This document shows positions 37,098 through 47,283 of a stretch of 64,000 bases of DNA, in pieces. Position 1 is the stretch's first letter. Every line of letters begins with the position of its first letter. The notes below the pieces were generated by a model. It had not been told where the DNA came from. It made no database searches and saw nothing but the letters and a program-made list of their open reading frames with translations. Where the stretch lies: the NCBI RefSeq assembly GCF_900116865.1, contig NZ_FPCD01000011.1, forward strand, positions 37,868-101,867, in the 5' to 3' direction. The translations under genes were made by a program, and so were the position numbers. The stretch comes from Butyrivibrio sp. M55. Its GTDB lineage: Bacteria > Bacillota > Clostridia > Lachnospirales > Lachnospiraceae.

Positions 37098-37331
37098 ATG
37101 GCTGCCAAAAAGGAACAGAAAGAAAAAAACAACATATCTGTCGAGGAAGCTTTTTCCAAGATAGAAGAAAAGATACAGGCGCTTGAAAAAGATGATATAT
37201 CTCTTGATGATTCTTTTAAAGAATATCAGGAAGGAATGACACTTTTAAAGCAGTGTCATGAGATGATCGAGAGCGTAGAGAAAAAAGTACAGAAAATTGC
37301 AACGGATGGCAGTCTGGAGGATTTTGAGTAA
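37098..37331 (+). CDS. xseB: Exodeoxyribonuclease VII small subunit
   Basis: 77 residues. Two-helix coiled coil with VEEAFSKIEEKIQALEKDDI and LDDSFKEYQEGMTLLKQCHE, the XseB signature. Its stop shares bases with the ispA start (TAATG). Confidence 0.93.
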   Translation: MAAKKEQKEKNNISVEEAFSKIEEKIQALEKDDISLDDSFKEYQEGMTLLKQCHEMIESVEKKVQKIATDGSLEDFE

Positions 37332-38275
37332 TGTCACAAAATGATTTTAATGCCGGGCTTTCAAAGAGAGCTGAGCATGTGGAAGAAATATTAAAGAAGT
37401 TTCTTCCGAAAGAAGAAGGATATGCAAAGACAGTAATCGAGGCTATGAATTACAGTCTTTTGGCGGGCGGAAAGAGACTCAGGCCTGTCATGATGCTTGA
37501 ATCATATAAACTTTTTGCGGGTGAAGATGCCGATGAGGCGGTAGTTGAGCCTTTCATGGCGGCAATGGAGATGATACATACTTATTCTCTTGTACATGAC
37601 GATCTTCCCGCAATGGATAACGATGAGTACAGAAGAGGAAGAAAGACAACACACGCCGTATATGGTGCAGGAATGGCAACACTTGCGGGTGATGCGCTTT
37701 TGAATTTTGCTTTTGAGACTGCGATAAACGGTGCGGTTTCGGGAAATAAGCTCGGTTCTTATGACGGAGATACGGACAACAGATATTTTGCGGCACTTAA
37801 AGTTCTGTCAAAAAAGGCCGGAATATACGGAATGGTTGGAGGTCAGTGCGCAGATATAATGGCTGAAAATGCGACCGATGTTCCAAAAGACAAGATGAGT
37901 GATATACTTTCATATATAGACGAAAACAAAACGGCAGCGCTTATTGAGAGTAGTCTTATGATCGGCGCGATACTGGGCGGAGCGTCAAAGGATTCCGTCG
38001 CAGCTATGGAGAAAGCCGGAAGTTGTGTCGGAATAGCATTCCAGATTCAGGACGACATTCTTGATATAGTCGGGGATCAGGATGAGATCGGAAAGCCTGT
38101 CGGCTCCGATGAGAAGAACAACAAGAGTACCTATGTCAGCCTTAACGGCATGGAGGCTGCATCTGCAAAGGTAAAAGAGCTGTCTGAAATGGCAGAGGAG
38201 ATTTTGAAAAAACAGGGATTTGAGGATTCTTTTTTGGGTAATCTGTTTGATTCTCTGATCTACAGAAGGAAATGA
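37331..38275 (+). CDS. ispA: Farnesyl diphosphate synthase (short-chain polyprenyl synthetase)
   Basis: 314 residues. First Asp-rich motif DDLPAMDNDEYRRGR, second DDILDIVGD, plus LLAGGKRLRPVMML. It makes farnesyl diphosphate, the primer used by UppS at 7063. Coupled to xseB by overlapping codons; followed six bases later by dxs. Confidence 0.94.
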   Translation: MSQNDFNAGLSKRAEHVEEILKKFLPKEEGYAKTVIEAMNYSLLAGGKRLRPVMMLESYKLFAGEDADEAVVEPFMAAMEMIHTYSLVHDDLPAMDNDEYRRGRKTTHAVYGAGMATLAGDALLNFAFETAINGAVSGNKLGSYDGDTDNRYFAALKVLSKKAGIYGMVGGQCADIMAENATDVPKDKMSDILSYIDENKTAALIESSLMIGAILGGASKDSVAAMEKAGSCVGIAFQIQDDILDIVGDQDEIGKPVGSDEKNNKSTYVSLNGMEAASAKVKELSEMAEEILKKQGFEDSFLGNLFDSLIYRRK

Positions 38276-38281
38276 TATGTT

Positions 38282-40132
38282 ATGTTACTTGAACTAATAA
38301 ATAAAACCGGTGATATAAAGAAAATACCCCAGCAGAAATATCAGGAACTTGCAGGGGAAATACGCCATTTTTTGATCGAGAGCATCTCAAAAACAGGTGG
38401 ACATCTTGCGTCCAATCTGGGTGCGGTCGAACTTACAATGGCACTTCATTTGGCACTTGACCTTCCAAAGGACAAGATTATATGGGATGTAGGTCATCAG
38501 GCATATACACATAAGATTCTTACCGGTAGAAAAGATAAATTTGATACACTCAGGCAGTTTGGGGGACTCAGCGGATTTCCCAAAAGATGTGAGAGCAGCA
38601 CGGACTGTTTTGATACGGGACACAGTTCGACTTCCATATCGGCCGGACTTGGTATGGTAAAGGCAAGAGACCTTATGGGAGAAGATTATACCGTTGTGTC
38701 TGTTATCGGTGACGGATCGCTTACGGGCGGACTTGCTTACGAAGCGCTCAATAACGCATCAAAACTTGAGACAAACTTTATCATTATCTTAAATGACAAT
38801 GAGATGTCCATTTCTGAGAGCGTCGGAGGAATGAAGAAATACCTCAACAGCGTTCGTACGGCAGACGGATATCTTAACCTCAAAGAGGATATTTATGCGC
38901 AGCTTAGCAGTAATCACAAGGTTGTAAACGGTATCAGAAGGGCTAAGAACAGTTTCAAACAGCTCTTTGTACCGGGAATGGTATTTGAGAACCTTGGAAT
39001 TACGTATCTGGGCCCCGTAGACGGACATAACGTCGCAAGCCTTGAGAAGACCATAAAAGAGGCTAAAAAGGTCAAAAAGGCGGTTATGATACACGTTATG
39101 ACCAAGAAAGGCATGGGATACGGTCCTGCAGAGAGACATCCTGCAAGATTCCACGGAACAGAACCGTTTATCGTTGAAAACGGACTTCCGAGAAATCCCA
39201 GAACCACAGCCAACTATCAGGATATTTTCAGTACGGTAATGTGTAAGCTCGGTGCGAGAAATGCCAAGGTTGCAGCGATCACTGCGGCAATGGCGGACGG
39301 AACCGGACTTAAGAGATTTAGAAATATGTATCCCGACAGATTTATCGATGCGGGAATTGCAGAGGAACATGCGGTAACATTTGCGGCAGGAATGGCAGCA
39401 GGAGGATATAAGCCTGTATTTGCGGTTTATTCATCATTCCTTCAGAGAGCGTATGACCAGATACTTGAGGATGTATGTCTTCAGAAACTCCCCGTTGTCT
39501 TTGCGATTGACAGAGCGGGACTTGTCGGAAGTGACGGAGAGACTCACCAGGGTATTTTTGATGTAGCATTCCTTTCATCGATGCCGAATATGCACATAAT
39601 GGCGCCCAAGAATAAATGGGAGCTATCGGATATGCTTAAGTTTGCGGTGGATTTTGATATGCCAATCGCAGTCAGATACCCGAGAGGAAATGCTTACGAC
39701 GGGCTCAAAGATTTCAGGGCACCCGTAAAGCTTGGAAAGTGCGAACCGCTTTATGAAGAGAAAGACATCTGTCTTCTTGCACTCGGACCTATGGTAAAGA
39801 TAGGCGAGGAAGTGCGTAAGATCCTTAAAGACAGAGGACTTAACTGCAGCCTTGTAAATGCACGTTTTTACAAGCCTATAGATACTGATTACATCAAGGC
39901 GGCTTCACATAGTCACAAGCTCTTTGTCACAATGGAAGAGAATGTCCTTACAGGCGGCTTTGGCGAGAAAGTCAGAGAATATGTCGATACAAACAGAATT
40001 GATGCGAGCGTGCTTAGTATTGCGATTCCCGATCAGTTCGTCACACACGGAAGTGTCGACAAGCTCAGAAGTGAGCTTAAGATAGATGCAGATTCTATCG
40101 CAGAAAGAATTATGAATGAATTGCACAGGTAA
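38282..40132 (+). CDS. dxs: 1-deoxy-D-xylulose-5-phosphate synthase
   Basis: 616 residues. Thiamine-diphosphate enzyme that starts the MEP pathway from pyruvate and glyceraldehyde 3-phosphate. HLASNLGAVELTMALH and WDVGHQAYTHKILTGR are N-terminal motifs. GDGSLTGGLAYEALNNA is the cofactor site. The transketolase pyrimidine domain has IAEEHAVTFAAGMA, and DRAGLVGSDGETHQG is the late signature. Sits between ispA and tlyA, the usual Firmicute order. Confidence 0.97.
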   Translation: MLLELINKTGDIKKIPQQKYQELAGEIRHFLIESISKTGGHLASNLGAVELTMALHLALDLPKDKIIWDVGHQAYTHKILTGRKDKFDTLRQFGGLSGFPKRCESSTDCFDTGHSSTSISAGLGMVKARDLMGEDYTVVSVIGDGSLTGGLAYEALNNASKLETNFIIILNDNEMSISESVGGMKKYLNSVRTADGYLNLKEDIYAQLSSNHKVVNGIRRAKNSFKQLFVPGMVFENLGITYLGPVDGHNVASLEKTIKEAKKVKKAVMIHVMTKKGMGYGPAERHPARFHGTEPFIVENGLPRNPRTTANYQDIFSTVMCKLGARNAKVAAITAAMADGTGLKRFRNMYPDRFIDAGIAEEHAVTFAAGMAAGGYKPVFAVYSSFLQRAYDQILEDVCLQKLPVVFAIDRAGLVGSDGETHQGIFDVAFLSSMPNMHIMAPKNKWELSDMLKFAVDFDMPIAVRYPRGNAYDGLKDFRAPVKLGKCEPLYEEKDICLLALGPMVKIGEEVRKILKDRGLNCSLVNARFYKPIDTDYIKAASHSHKLFVTMEENVLTGGFGEKVREYVDTNRIDASVLSIAIPDQFVTHGSVDKLRSELKIDADSIAERIMNELHR

Positions 40133-40138
40133 TGATAT

Positions 40139-41041
40139 ATGGCAAAAGAAAAGGAAAGACTGGATGTCCTTCTTGTAAACAGAGGACTTGCCGTTTCCAG
40201 AGAAAAAGCAAAAACACTTATAATGGCAGGTGACGTTTTTGTAAACGGACAGAGGGAGGATAAGCCCGGAACAACCTTCGAGGAGAGCAAGATAAAGACC
40301 CTTGAAGTAAAGGGCGATACTCTTCCTTACGTCAGCAGAGGCGGCCTGAAGCTTGAGAAAGCAGTCAATAATTTCGGATTTTCTTTGGAAAAGAAGATCT
40401 GCATGGATATAGGTGCTTCTACAGGCGGCTTTACGGATTGCATGCTCCAGAACGGCGCAAGCAAGGTGTATTCCGTAGATGTCGGACACGGACAGCTTGA
40501 CTGGAAGCTTAGAAGCGATGACAGAGTCGTTTGCATGGAGAAGACCAATTTCAGATATATGGTAAGGGATGATATCGATGACAATCTTGATTTTGCGTCA
40601 TGTGATGTTTCTTTTATCTCACTTACAAAGATACTTCTTCCTGCCAGAAAGCTTCTGAAAGACGGAGGCGAAATGGTATGCCTTATTAAGCCCCAGTTTG
40701 AAGCAGGCAAGGAAAAAGTTGGTAAAAAGGGCGTTGTAAGAGAGCCCAAGGTGCACGAAGAAGTGGTTCACAGGATCACGGACTTTGTGGATATAGCGGG
40801 ATTTGAAGTTTTGCATCTCGATTATTCCCCTATTAAGGGACCTGAGGGAAATATTGAGTATCTTATACATATAAGAAAAAATCCCGATGCCGATGAGAGA
40901 GTAATGGAACTTACGGAGGCAGAGGGTGAAAAAATCTTAAAAGAGACAGAAGAAAGAGGAGATGGATTCTCACATACTCCTGAGATGGAGAAACTTATTT
41001 CCGAGACTGTCATGAGGGCGCATGGCAAATTAGACAATTAA
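40139..41041 (+). CDS. tlyA: TlyA family rRNA 2'-O-methyltransferase
   Basis: 300 residues. N-terminal S4 RNA-binding domain (ERLDVLLVNRGLAVSREKAK, AGDVFVNGQ) and a Rossmann methyltransferase (YVSRGGLKLEKA, MDIGASTGGFTDCMLQNGA). TlyA proteins methylate 16S and 23S rRNA ribose; a link to haemolysis is historical. Followed by nadK, argR and recN, as in Bacillus. Confidence 0.92.
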   Translation: MAKEKERLDVLLVNRGLAVSREKAKTLIMAGDVFVNGQREDKPGTTFEESKIKTLEVKGDTLPYVSRGGLKLEKAVNNFGFSLEKKICMDIGASTGGFTDCMLQNGASKVYSVDVGHGQLDWKLRSDDRVVCMEKTNFRYMVRDDIDDNLDFASCDVSFISLTKILLPARKLLKDGGEMVCLIKPQFEAGKEKVGKKGVVREPKVHEEVVHRITDFVDIAGFEVLHLDYSPIKGPEGNIEYLIHIRKNPDADERVMELTEAEGEKILKETEERGDGFSHTPEMEKLISETVMRAHGKLDN

Positions 41042-41069
41042 GTCATCAAGTTATGCGGCGGGAGAAGAT

Positions 41070-41921
41070 ATGGAACGGTTTTGTATTGTCACAAATAAGA
41101 GTAAAGACCTGAACCTTGAAGTTACCGGTCATATCAAGGACTATCTTATTAGCCACGGTAAACAGTGCGTTGTAGCGGATTGTGCCACCGGGCTTTCAAA
41201 AGAATCAAATGCCATCGGCAGAGAATTTATGAGTTATATTCCTGAAGATACGGATTGCTGTATCGTTCTCGGAGGAGACGGAACCATGCTCCAGGCGGCG
41301 CGAAGCGTTGCGTTTCAGGATATACCGCTTCTGGGTGTCAATCTCGGAACTTTGGGATATCTTGCCGAAGTCGAAAAGAGCGGCATTGACGAGGCTATGT
41401 CACGTTTTTTGGCAGGTGATTATTATGTTGAAGACAGGATGATGCTTCGCGGTGTCATAGGAGACAGAAAAGATTATGCTCTGAATGACATTGTAATAAG
41501 CAGGGCTTCGGACATACAGGCCATAGATTACAATATTTATGTAAACGACCTTTTGCTTTACAGCTACCATGCCGATGGAATTATCATCTCGACTCCGACC
41601 GGTTCTACAGGATATAATATGTCAGCAGGAGGCCCTATTGTGGAGCCCTCGGCTAATATGATTCTTTTAACACCAATATGTCCGCATACGCTCAATTCGA
41701 GAAGCATGGTGCTTTCGGCAGATGCAAAGATTGAAGTTGAACTCCTTCCGGGACGCGGCAAACGCAATCCCAAGGTTGTCGCCGCTTATGACGGCAGCGG
41801 GGCAATTGAGCTGAATGCCGGAGATAAGATGGTGATCAATAAATCAAAGAAGATAACCAAGATCGTTAAATTTAACAGAGTAAGCTTTTTGGAAATTCTG
41901 GGTAAAAAATTCAGTATGTAA
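41070..41921 (+). CDS. nadK: NAD kinase
   Basis: 283 residues. Makes NADP from NAD. CIVLGGDGTMLQAAR carries the GGDGT motif, GVNLGTLGYLAEV follows, ALNDIVISRAS has the NDIVI motif, and TPTGSTGYNMSAGGPIVEP is the glycine-rich site. Confidence 0.94.
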   Translation: MERFCIVTNKSKDLNLEVTGHIKDYLISHGKQCVVADCATGLSKESNAIGREFMSYIPEDTDCCIVLGGDGTMLQAARSVAFQDIPLLGVNLGTLGYLAEVEKSGIDEAMSRFLAGDYYVEDRMMLRGVIGDRKDYALNDIVISRASDIQAIDYNIYVNDLLLYSYHADGIIISTPTGSTGYNMSAGGPIVEPSANMILLTPICPHTLNSRSMVLSADAKIEVELLPGRGKRNPKVVAAYDGSGAIELNAGDKMVINKSKKITKIVKFNRVSFLEILGKKFSM

Positions 41922-41954
41922 GAGAAAAATAGATTGGGGGAGAAATATCCGACA

Positions 41955-42407
41955 ATGAAAAAGAACAGACAAGATAAGATCATCGAAGTCATTGCTAAAA
42001 ACGTGGTAGAGACGCAGGAACAGCTTGTAGCTCTTTTGAATGAAGAGGGATACAAGGTTACGCAGGCCACCGTCTCAAGGGACATCAGAAAACTTAAGCT
42101 TACCAAGCAGGTGAACGAAGAGGGAATCTCTAAGTATGTTTACACAACCGCCGGCCCCGAGGTAATGCAGAGTAAGTATGTCAGCGTTTTGAAAGCCGGA
42201 TTTGTGAGCATGGATGTTGCGGAGAATCTTCTTGTTGTAAAGACTGTTTCCGGAATGGCAATGGCGCTTGCTACCGCAATTGATTCATTGGAGTTCAAAG
42301 AAGTTGTCGGATGTATTGCGGGTGACGACACCATTATGATAGCTATTAAGAGCAAAGAAGAAGCTAAGGAAGTTATGAGTAAGCTTCGTGAAATGATGCA
42401 GCAATAA
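41955..42407 (+). CDS. argR: Arginine repressor
   Basis: 150 residues. An N-terminal winged helix (DKIIEVIAKNVVETQEQLVA, TQATVSRDIRKLKLTK) and a C-terminal hexamerization and arginine-binding domain (GMAMALATAIDSLEFKEVVG, CIAGDDTIMIAI). The ATG at 41955 is preceded by GGGGGAG at 12 bases. A TTG at 41934 also opens the frame but sits before that site. Confidence 0.93.
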   Translation: MKKNRQDKIIEVIAKNVVETQEQLVALLNEEGYKVTQATVSRDIRKLKLTKQVNEEGISKYVYTTAGPEVMQSKYVSVLKAGFVSMDVAENLLVVKTVSGMAMALATAIDSLEFKEVVGCIAGDDTIMIAIKSKEEAKEVMSKLREMMQQ

Positions 42408-42423
42408 TACAGAGTGGGGAAAT

Positions 42424-44124
42424 ATGTTATATAGTTTACATGTAAAAAACCTTGCCCTTATAAAAGAACAGGAAATCGAGTTTTCCAAAGGGCTTAATAT
42501 TTTGACCGGAGAAACAGGTGCCGGTAAGTCTGTTGTTATCGGATCTGTGAATCTTGCTCTCGGAGCAAAGGCGGATCCTTCACTTATAAGAACAGGCGAA
42601 GAATACGCACTTGTTGAGCTTGTATTTGGCGTTGAGAACGACCTGCAGAGGAAAATGCTCAGTGACCTTGATATTCCCGTGGAAGAAGACGGGACTCTTG
42701 TTATCCAGAGAAAGATCATGCAGGGCAGGAGCACTTCAAAAGTATCGGGCGAAACAGTCACAGCCAAGCAGCTCAAAGATATTTCAAATATTCTAATAAA
42801 CATTCACGGGCAAAACGACCATCAGGAACTACTTCACAAGAAAAAGCATATAGAGATACTTGATAATTATTGCCAGGACGATCTGAGCGGCCTTTTTGAG
42901 CTTCTTTCAGATGAATATGCCAAGATGAAGGAACTTGAGAAAAAGCTCTCAGAGACTGATATCGATGAGAATACAAGGCTTCGTGAGACCGAACTTCTTG
43001 AGTATGAGGTAAAAGAGATATCGGATGCCGAGCCTGTTATCGGCGAGGATGAACAGCTTGAGACTGCTTATAGGAAAATGGTGAACGGGCGCAAGATATC
43101 GGAAGCAGCAAATATCGCGCTTAATCTTACCGGATCGGGCGAGATGGAAGAGAGCGCTTCGGATGCTGTTGGAAGAGCCGTAAGAGAGCTTACATCCGTT
43201 GTGTCGTACGACAGCGAGCTTGAGGGGCTTTTGTCACAGCTTTCGGATGTGGAGAATCTTTTGACCGACTTTAATCATGCGCTTTCAGGCTATATTGACG
43301 GCCTTGAATTTGATGATGAAGAGTTCAGGACTACGGAAGACAGATTGAATGTTATAAATCATCTTAAGGATAAATACGGCGGAAGCATTGAGCAGGTATT
43401 AAAGAGCCTTGAGGAAAAAGAGGAGAGGCTTAAGGCCATATCCGATCTTGATGCGCACAGAGCGGGGCTTAAAAAGAACTATGACGAGAGTTTTGAGAAG
43501 GTAAAAGAGCTTTGCGAGAAAATCTCGGATGTCAGAAAGAACGGTGCAAAGAGTCTTCAGGAGAAGCTTAAGGATGCGCTTATAGACCTCAATTTCCTTG
43601 ATGTGAAATTTGAGATAGATATAGACAGCAGTGAGGATAAGATTACTTCAAAGGGCTATGATGAGGCTCAATTCATGATTTCGACCAATCCCGGAGAAGC
43701 GCTCAGACCGCTTGATCAGATAGCGAGCGGCGGTGAGCTTTCGAGGATCATGCTTGCGCTTAAGACCGTTGTTGCGGATAGAGATGATATCAGCACGCTC
43801 ATCTTTGATGAGATTGACGCGGGTATAAGCGGAAGAACGGCATGGAAGGTGTCACAAAAGCTCGGAGAACTTTCAGCAAATCATCAGATAATCTGTATCA
43901 CGCATCTTCCGCAGATCGCGGCAATGGCGGATACGCATTATATGATTGAAAAGGGACTTGACGGTGGAAGGACGGTTACATCTATTTACGCTCTTTCCGA
44001 AAAGCTGTCGGAGAAGGAACTTGGAAGGCTTCTCGGAGGTGATGAACTCACCGAGGCGACTCTTTTAAATGCACGTGAAATGAAACAGATGGCTCTTGAG
44101 AAAAAAGCTTTATTAAAGGCATGA
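42424..44124 (+). CDS. recN: DNA repair protein RecN
   Basis: 566 residues. SMC-like ATPase in double-strand break repair. N-terminal LHVKNLALIKEQEIEFSKG and the Walker A TGETGAGKSVVIG, a coiled-coil middle, then ASGGELSRIMLALK (signature) and FDEIDAGISGRTA (Walker B). GTGGGG precedes the ATG. Next to argR as in many Firmicutes. Confidence 0.95.
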   Translation: MLYSLHVKNLALIKEQEIEFSKGLNILTGETGAGKSVVIGSVNLALGAKADPSLIRTGEEYALVELVFGVENDLQRKMLSDLDIPVEEDGTLVIQRKIMQGRSTSKVSGETVTAKQLKDISNILINIHGQNDHQELLHKKKHIEILDNYCQDDLSGLFELLSDEYAKMKELEKKLSETDIDENTRLRETELLEYEVKEISDAEPVIGEDEQLETAYRKMVNGRKISEAANIALNLTGSGEMEESASDAVGRAVRELTSVVSYDSELEGLLSQLSDVENLLTDFNHALSGYIDGLEFDDEEFRTTEDRLNVINHLKDKYGGSIEQVLKSLEEKEERLKAISDLDAHRAGLKKNYDESFEKVKELCEKISDVRKNGAKSLQEKLKDALIDLNFLDVKFEIDIDSSEDKITSKGYDEAQFMISTNPGEALRPLDQIASGGELSRIMLALKTVVADRDDISTLIFDEIDAGISGRTAWKVSQKLGELSANHQIICITHLPQIAAMADTHYMIEKGLDGGRTVTSIYALSEKLSEKELGRLLGGDELTEATLLNAREMKQMALEKKALLKA

Positions 44125-44134
44125 GGAACAAATA

Positions 44135-44779
44135 ATGACTATAGATAATGACGACCTTATCAACAGTGTGATAGCGTCACTTGGCAGAATAAATGCTATT
44201 TCGCTGGATGACATCCCCAATATTGACCTGTATATGGATCAGCTCACCACTTTCATGGATGAGCGCCTTAAGAGGTCAACGCGTCATCCCGACACGGATA
44301 AGATACTTACTAAGACAATGATAAATAACTATGCAAAGAACGATCTTTTGCCGCCTCCCATTAGGAAGAAGTATTCAAAAGATCATATCATTTTGCTTAT
44401 TTTTATTTATTATCTTAAAAATATCTTGTCGATAAGCGACATACAGACTTTGCTTGAACCTTTAAAAGAAAGATTTCATGTAAGCGATGATGAGCTTAAT
44501 CTTGGAAGTATCTATGAGCGTGCTTTTGCGCTTCAGGAAGAGGAACTTGAACCTGTTATAGAAGATCTTAAGAAAAAGTACGAGAGATCGCTTGAGACAT
44601 TTGATGATGCAGGGCTTTCCGAAGAAGAAAAGAAAAGGATGCAGATGTTTTCTTTTATCGTTCTTCTTTCATACGATGTCTATGTAAAAAAGCTTCTGAT
44701 CGAGAAGATAATAGACAACACCATGGACAAAGAATCCAAGGATAAAGAGAAGCCTGCAAAGGAAAAGAAAAAGAAGTAA
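44135..44779 (+). CDS. DUF1836 domain-containing protein
   Basis: 214 residues. It has a MerR-like layout: ISLDDIPNIDLYMDQLTTFM, then TKTMINNYAKNDLLPPPIRK and a helix-rich region with LLIFIYYLKNILSISDIQTL. This is the DUF1836 pattern, and the TKTMINNY.K..L.P segment looks like a winged helix for DNA binding. The C-terminus is a lysine/glutamate run. Function unknown; it lies between recN and pcrA with gaps of 10 and 14 bases, so it is co-transcribed. Confidence 0.82.
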   Translation: MTIDNDDLINSVIASLGRINAISLDDIPNIDLYMDQLTTFMDERLKRSTRHPDTDKILTKTMINNYAKNDLLPPPIRKKYSKDHIILLIFIYYLKNILSISDIQTLLEPLKERFHVSDDELNLGSIYERAFALQEEELEPVIEDLKKKYERSLETFDDAGLSEEEKKRMQMFSFIVLLSYDVYVKKLLIEKIIDNTMDKESKDKEKPAKEKKKK

Positions 44780-44793
44780 GGATTTATTTATAG

Positions 44794-47232
44794 ATGGGAA
44801 TATACGATACACTTAATTCACAGCAGAAAAAGGCTGTTCTTCAGACAGACGGCCCTGTGCTTATTCTTGCGGGAGCAGGATCGGGTAAGACCAGGGTTTT
44901 GACTCACAGGGTTGCTTATCTTATTGATGAGTGCGGAGTAAATCCCTGGAATATCATGGCAATCACATTTACAAATAAGGCAGCGGGAGAGATGAGAGAA
45001 AGGGTCGATAAGATTGTCGGCTTTGGCGCAGAGAGTATCTGGGTTTCAACTTTCCATTCAAGCTGCGTTAAGATACTCAGAAGATACGCTGACAGAATCG
45101 GCTTCGGGAACAATTTTACAATCTATGATACGGATGATTCCAAGAGCCTTATGAAGGATATCTGCAAGAAGTATCAGCTTGAGACCACTCAGCTTAAGCT
45201 TAAGAGGATCATGGGAAGCATATCCACGTGCAAGGACAATCTTGTTACGCCCGAGGAATACGCTCTCAATACGCAGAATGACTTTATTAAAGTCAGGATA
45301 TCCAAGGCATACACTGAGTACCAAAACGCTCTTAAAAAGAACAATGCGATGGATTTTGACGATCTTATCATGAAGACGGTCGAACTCTTTAAGACAAATC
45401 CGGATGTTCTTGACAGTTATCAGGAGCGCTTTAAGTACATAATGGTCGATGAGTATCAGGATACGAACAATGCACAGTTTGAGCTTATCCGTGTACTTGC
45501 CGATAAGTACAGAAACCTTTGCGTTGTAGGTGACGACGACCAGAGTATCTATCGCTTCAGAGGTGCTAATATCAGGAATATTCTTGATTTTGAGAAGGTT
45601 TATAAAGACGCCGTTGTCATTAAATTAGAGCAGAACTACAGATCGACGCAGCAGATCCTTGATGCGGCAAATGCGGTTATCAGCAATAACGGAGGCCGCA
45701 AGGAGAAAGCTCTTTGGACTGAAGTTAAAGACGGCGATATCGTTAAATTAAAGCAGTTTGATACAGCTTATGATGAAGCTGAATTTATTGCCAGCGACAT
45801 AGGTAAGCTTAAGAGAAACGGGAAGCTTAACTACAGTGATACGGCAATCCTGTATAGGACAAATGCCCAGTCGCGACTTATAGAAGAGCGTTTTGTCGTT
45901 GAAGGAATTCCTTACGATATCGTAGGCGGAACGAATTTCTATGCAAGACGCGAGATAAAAGATCTTTTGGCATATCTTAAGACAATTGATAACGGTCTTG
46001 ATGATGTTGCGGTAAGAAGAATTATCAATGTTCCCAAGAGGGGCATCGGTCAGACCACTGTGGATTATGTCCAGGCTTATGCCGATGAGAGGCAGATAAG
46101 CTTTTATGATGCTCTTTGCGAAGCGGATCAGATAATGGCTGTTTCGAGGAGCGTAAGTAAGCTTAGTGACTTTGTTACAATGATAAGAGCGTTCAGAACC
46201 AAGATGAAGACTTATTCGCTTGAGGAGCTCTTAAAGGATGTCATCGATGTCATAGGATATATGGATTATCTTAAGACTTTGGATGACGATGAGAATGAAG
46301 ACAATGACAGGGCGCAGAACGTGGACGAACTTATTTCCAAGATCGCTGCGTATGAGGAAAACATGGAGGAAGACGAGCCTACTCTTTCGGGATTCCTTGA
46401 AGAAGTTGCCCTTGTTGCGGATATAGACAGAATAGGCGAGGATAATGAGAAAGTCCTTCTTATGACTCTTCACAGTGCCAAGGGACTTGAGTTTGAGCAC
46501 GTATATCTTGCCGGAATGGAAGAGGGAGTTTTCCCTTCATATATGGCACTTGCTACCGAGGATGCGGATCCTGAGGGTATCGAGGAAGAGAGAAGACTTT
46601 GCTATGTTGGAATTACAAGAGCCAAGAGGCATTTGACACTCACTGCAGCTAAGAGAAGAATGGTTCGCGGAGAGACGCAGTTTAACCGTCTCAGCAGATT
46701 TATTTCCGAGATTCCTTATACGATGATCGAAAGATCGGGTGCTGAGAGTAAGCCGGCATTTCTTTTTGATGACGGCGATACGATCGATGATTATGAGAGT
46801 GTTGAAGATACTTTCGGAAGTTCAAATTCGGGAATAAAGTCGGCGTATTCAAATTCAAAGGGATTTGGTGCAAGTTCTTATGGTAACAAGAACGTTGCCG
46901 GAAGATCTGAACTTGCAAATACATACAGGATCAAGGCTGTACCTAAGCCACCTAAGAAGGAAAAGAGAGCTGTTCCTTCAGAAAAGCCCTACATTGCATC
47001 CGCCGCAAAGACTTATGCCAGAGGTTCTCTTGCAGGCCTTTCCAAGGGAATGCCCACAACGGGCGGAAAGCCTGAATACGGCGTAGGAGACAAGGTAAGC
47101 CATATAAAGTATGGCGTAGGCGTTGTAACTTCGCTTGAACAGGGACCAAGAGACTATAAGGTTACCGTTAATTTTGATGAATGCGGACAGAAGATTATGT
47201 ACGCTGCATTCGCCAAGTTGAAGAAAATCTGA
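44794..47232 (+). CDS. pcrA: ATP-dependent DNA helicase PcrA/UvrD
   Basis: 812 residues. Superfamily 1 3'-5' helicase. LNSQQKKAVLQTDGPVLILA (Q motif region), AGAGSGKTRVLTHR (Walker A), VDEYQDTNNAQ (motif II), VVGDDDQSIYRFRGA (motif III), LMTLHSAKGLEFEHV (motif V), and EEERRLCYVGITRAKR (motif VI). The C-terminus ends in the Tudor-like domain VGDKVSHIKYGVGVV that binds RNA polymerase in PcrA. Confidence 0.96.
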   Translation: MGIYDTLNSQQKKAVLQTDGPVLILAGAGSGKTRVLTHRVAYLIDECGVNPWNIMAITFTNKAAGEMRERVDKIVGFGAESIWVSTFHSSCVKILRRYADRIGFGNNFTIYDTDDSKSLMKDICKKYQLETTQLKLKRIMGSISTCKDNLVTPEEYALNTQNDFIKVRISKAYTEYQNALKKNNAMDFDDLIMKTVELFKTNPDVLDSYQERFKYIMVDEYQDTNNAQFELIRVLADKYRNLCVVGDDDQSIYRFRGANIRNILDFEKVYKDAVVIKLEQNYRSTQQILDAANAVISNNGGRKEKALWTEVKDGDIVKLKQFDTAYDEAEFIASDIGKLKRNGKLNYSDTAILYRTNAQSRLIEERFVVEGIPYDIVGGTNFYARREIKDLLAYLKTIDNGLDDVAVRRIINVPKRGIGQTTVDYVQAYADERQISFYDALCEADQIMAVSRSVSKLSDFVTMIRAFRTKMKTYSLEELLKDVIDVIGYMDYLKTLDDDENEDNDRAQNVDELISKIAAYEENMEEDEPTLSGFLEEVALVADIDRIGEDNEKVLLMTLHSAKGLEFEHVYLAGMEEGVFPSYMALATEDADPEGIEEERRLCYVGITRAKRHLTLTAAKRRMVRGETQFNRLSRFISEIPYTMIERSGAESKPAFLFDDGDTIDDYESVEDTFGSSNSGIKSAYSNSKGFGASSYGNKNVAGRSELANTYRIKAVPKPPKKEKRAVPSEKPYIASAAKTYARGSLAGLSKGMPTTGGKPEYGVGDKVSHIKYGVGVVTSLEQGPRDYKVTVNFDECGQKIMYAAFAKLKKI

Positions 47233-47240
47233 ATAAGGTG

Positions 47241-47249
47241 TGCTATACT
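47241..47249 (+). promoter_or_regulatory. Extended -10 promoter before the small membrane protein
   Basis: TGCTATACT at 47241-47249, followed by ATTCA. The same 14 bases (TGCTATACTATTCA) stand upstream of the NodB deacetylase at 3701-3714. Confidence 0.55.
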
Positions 47250-47283
47250 ATTCATATATTTTTTTATGAGAAAGGGGTCACAT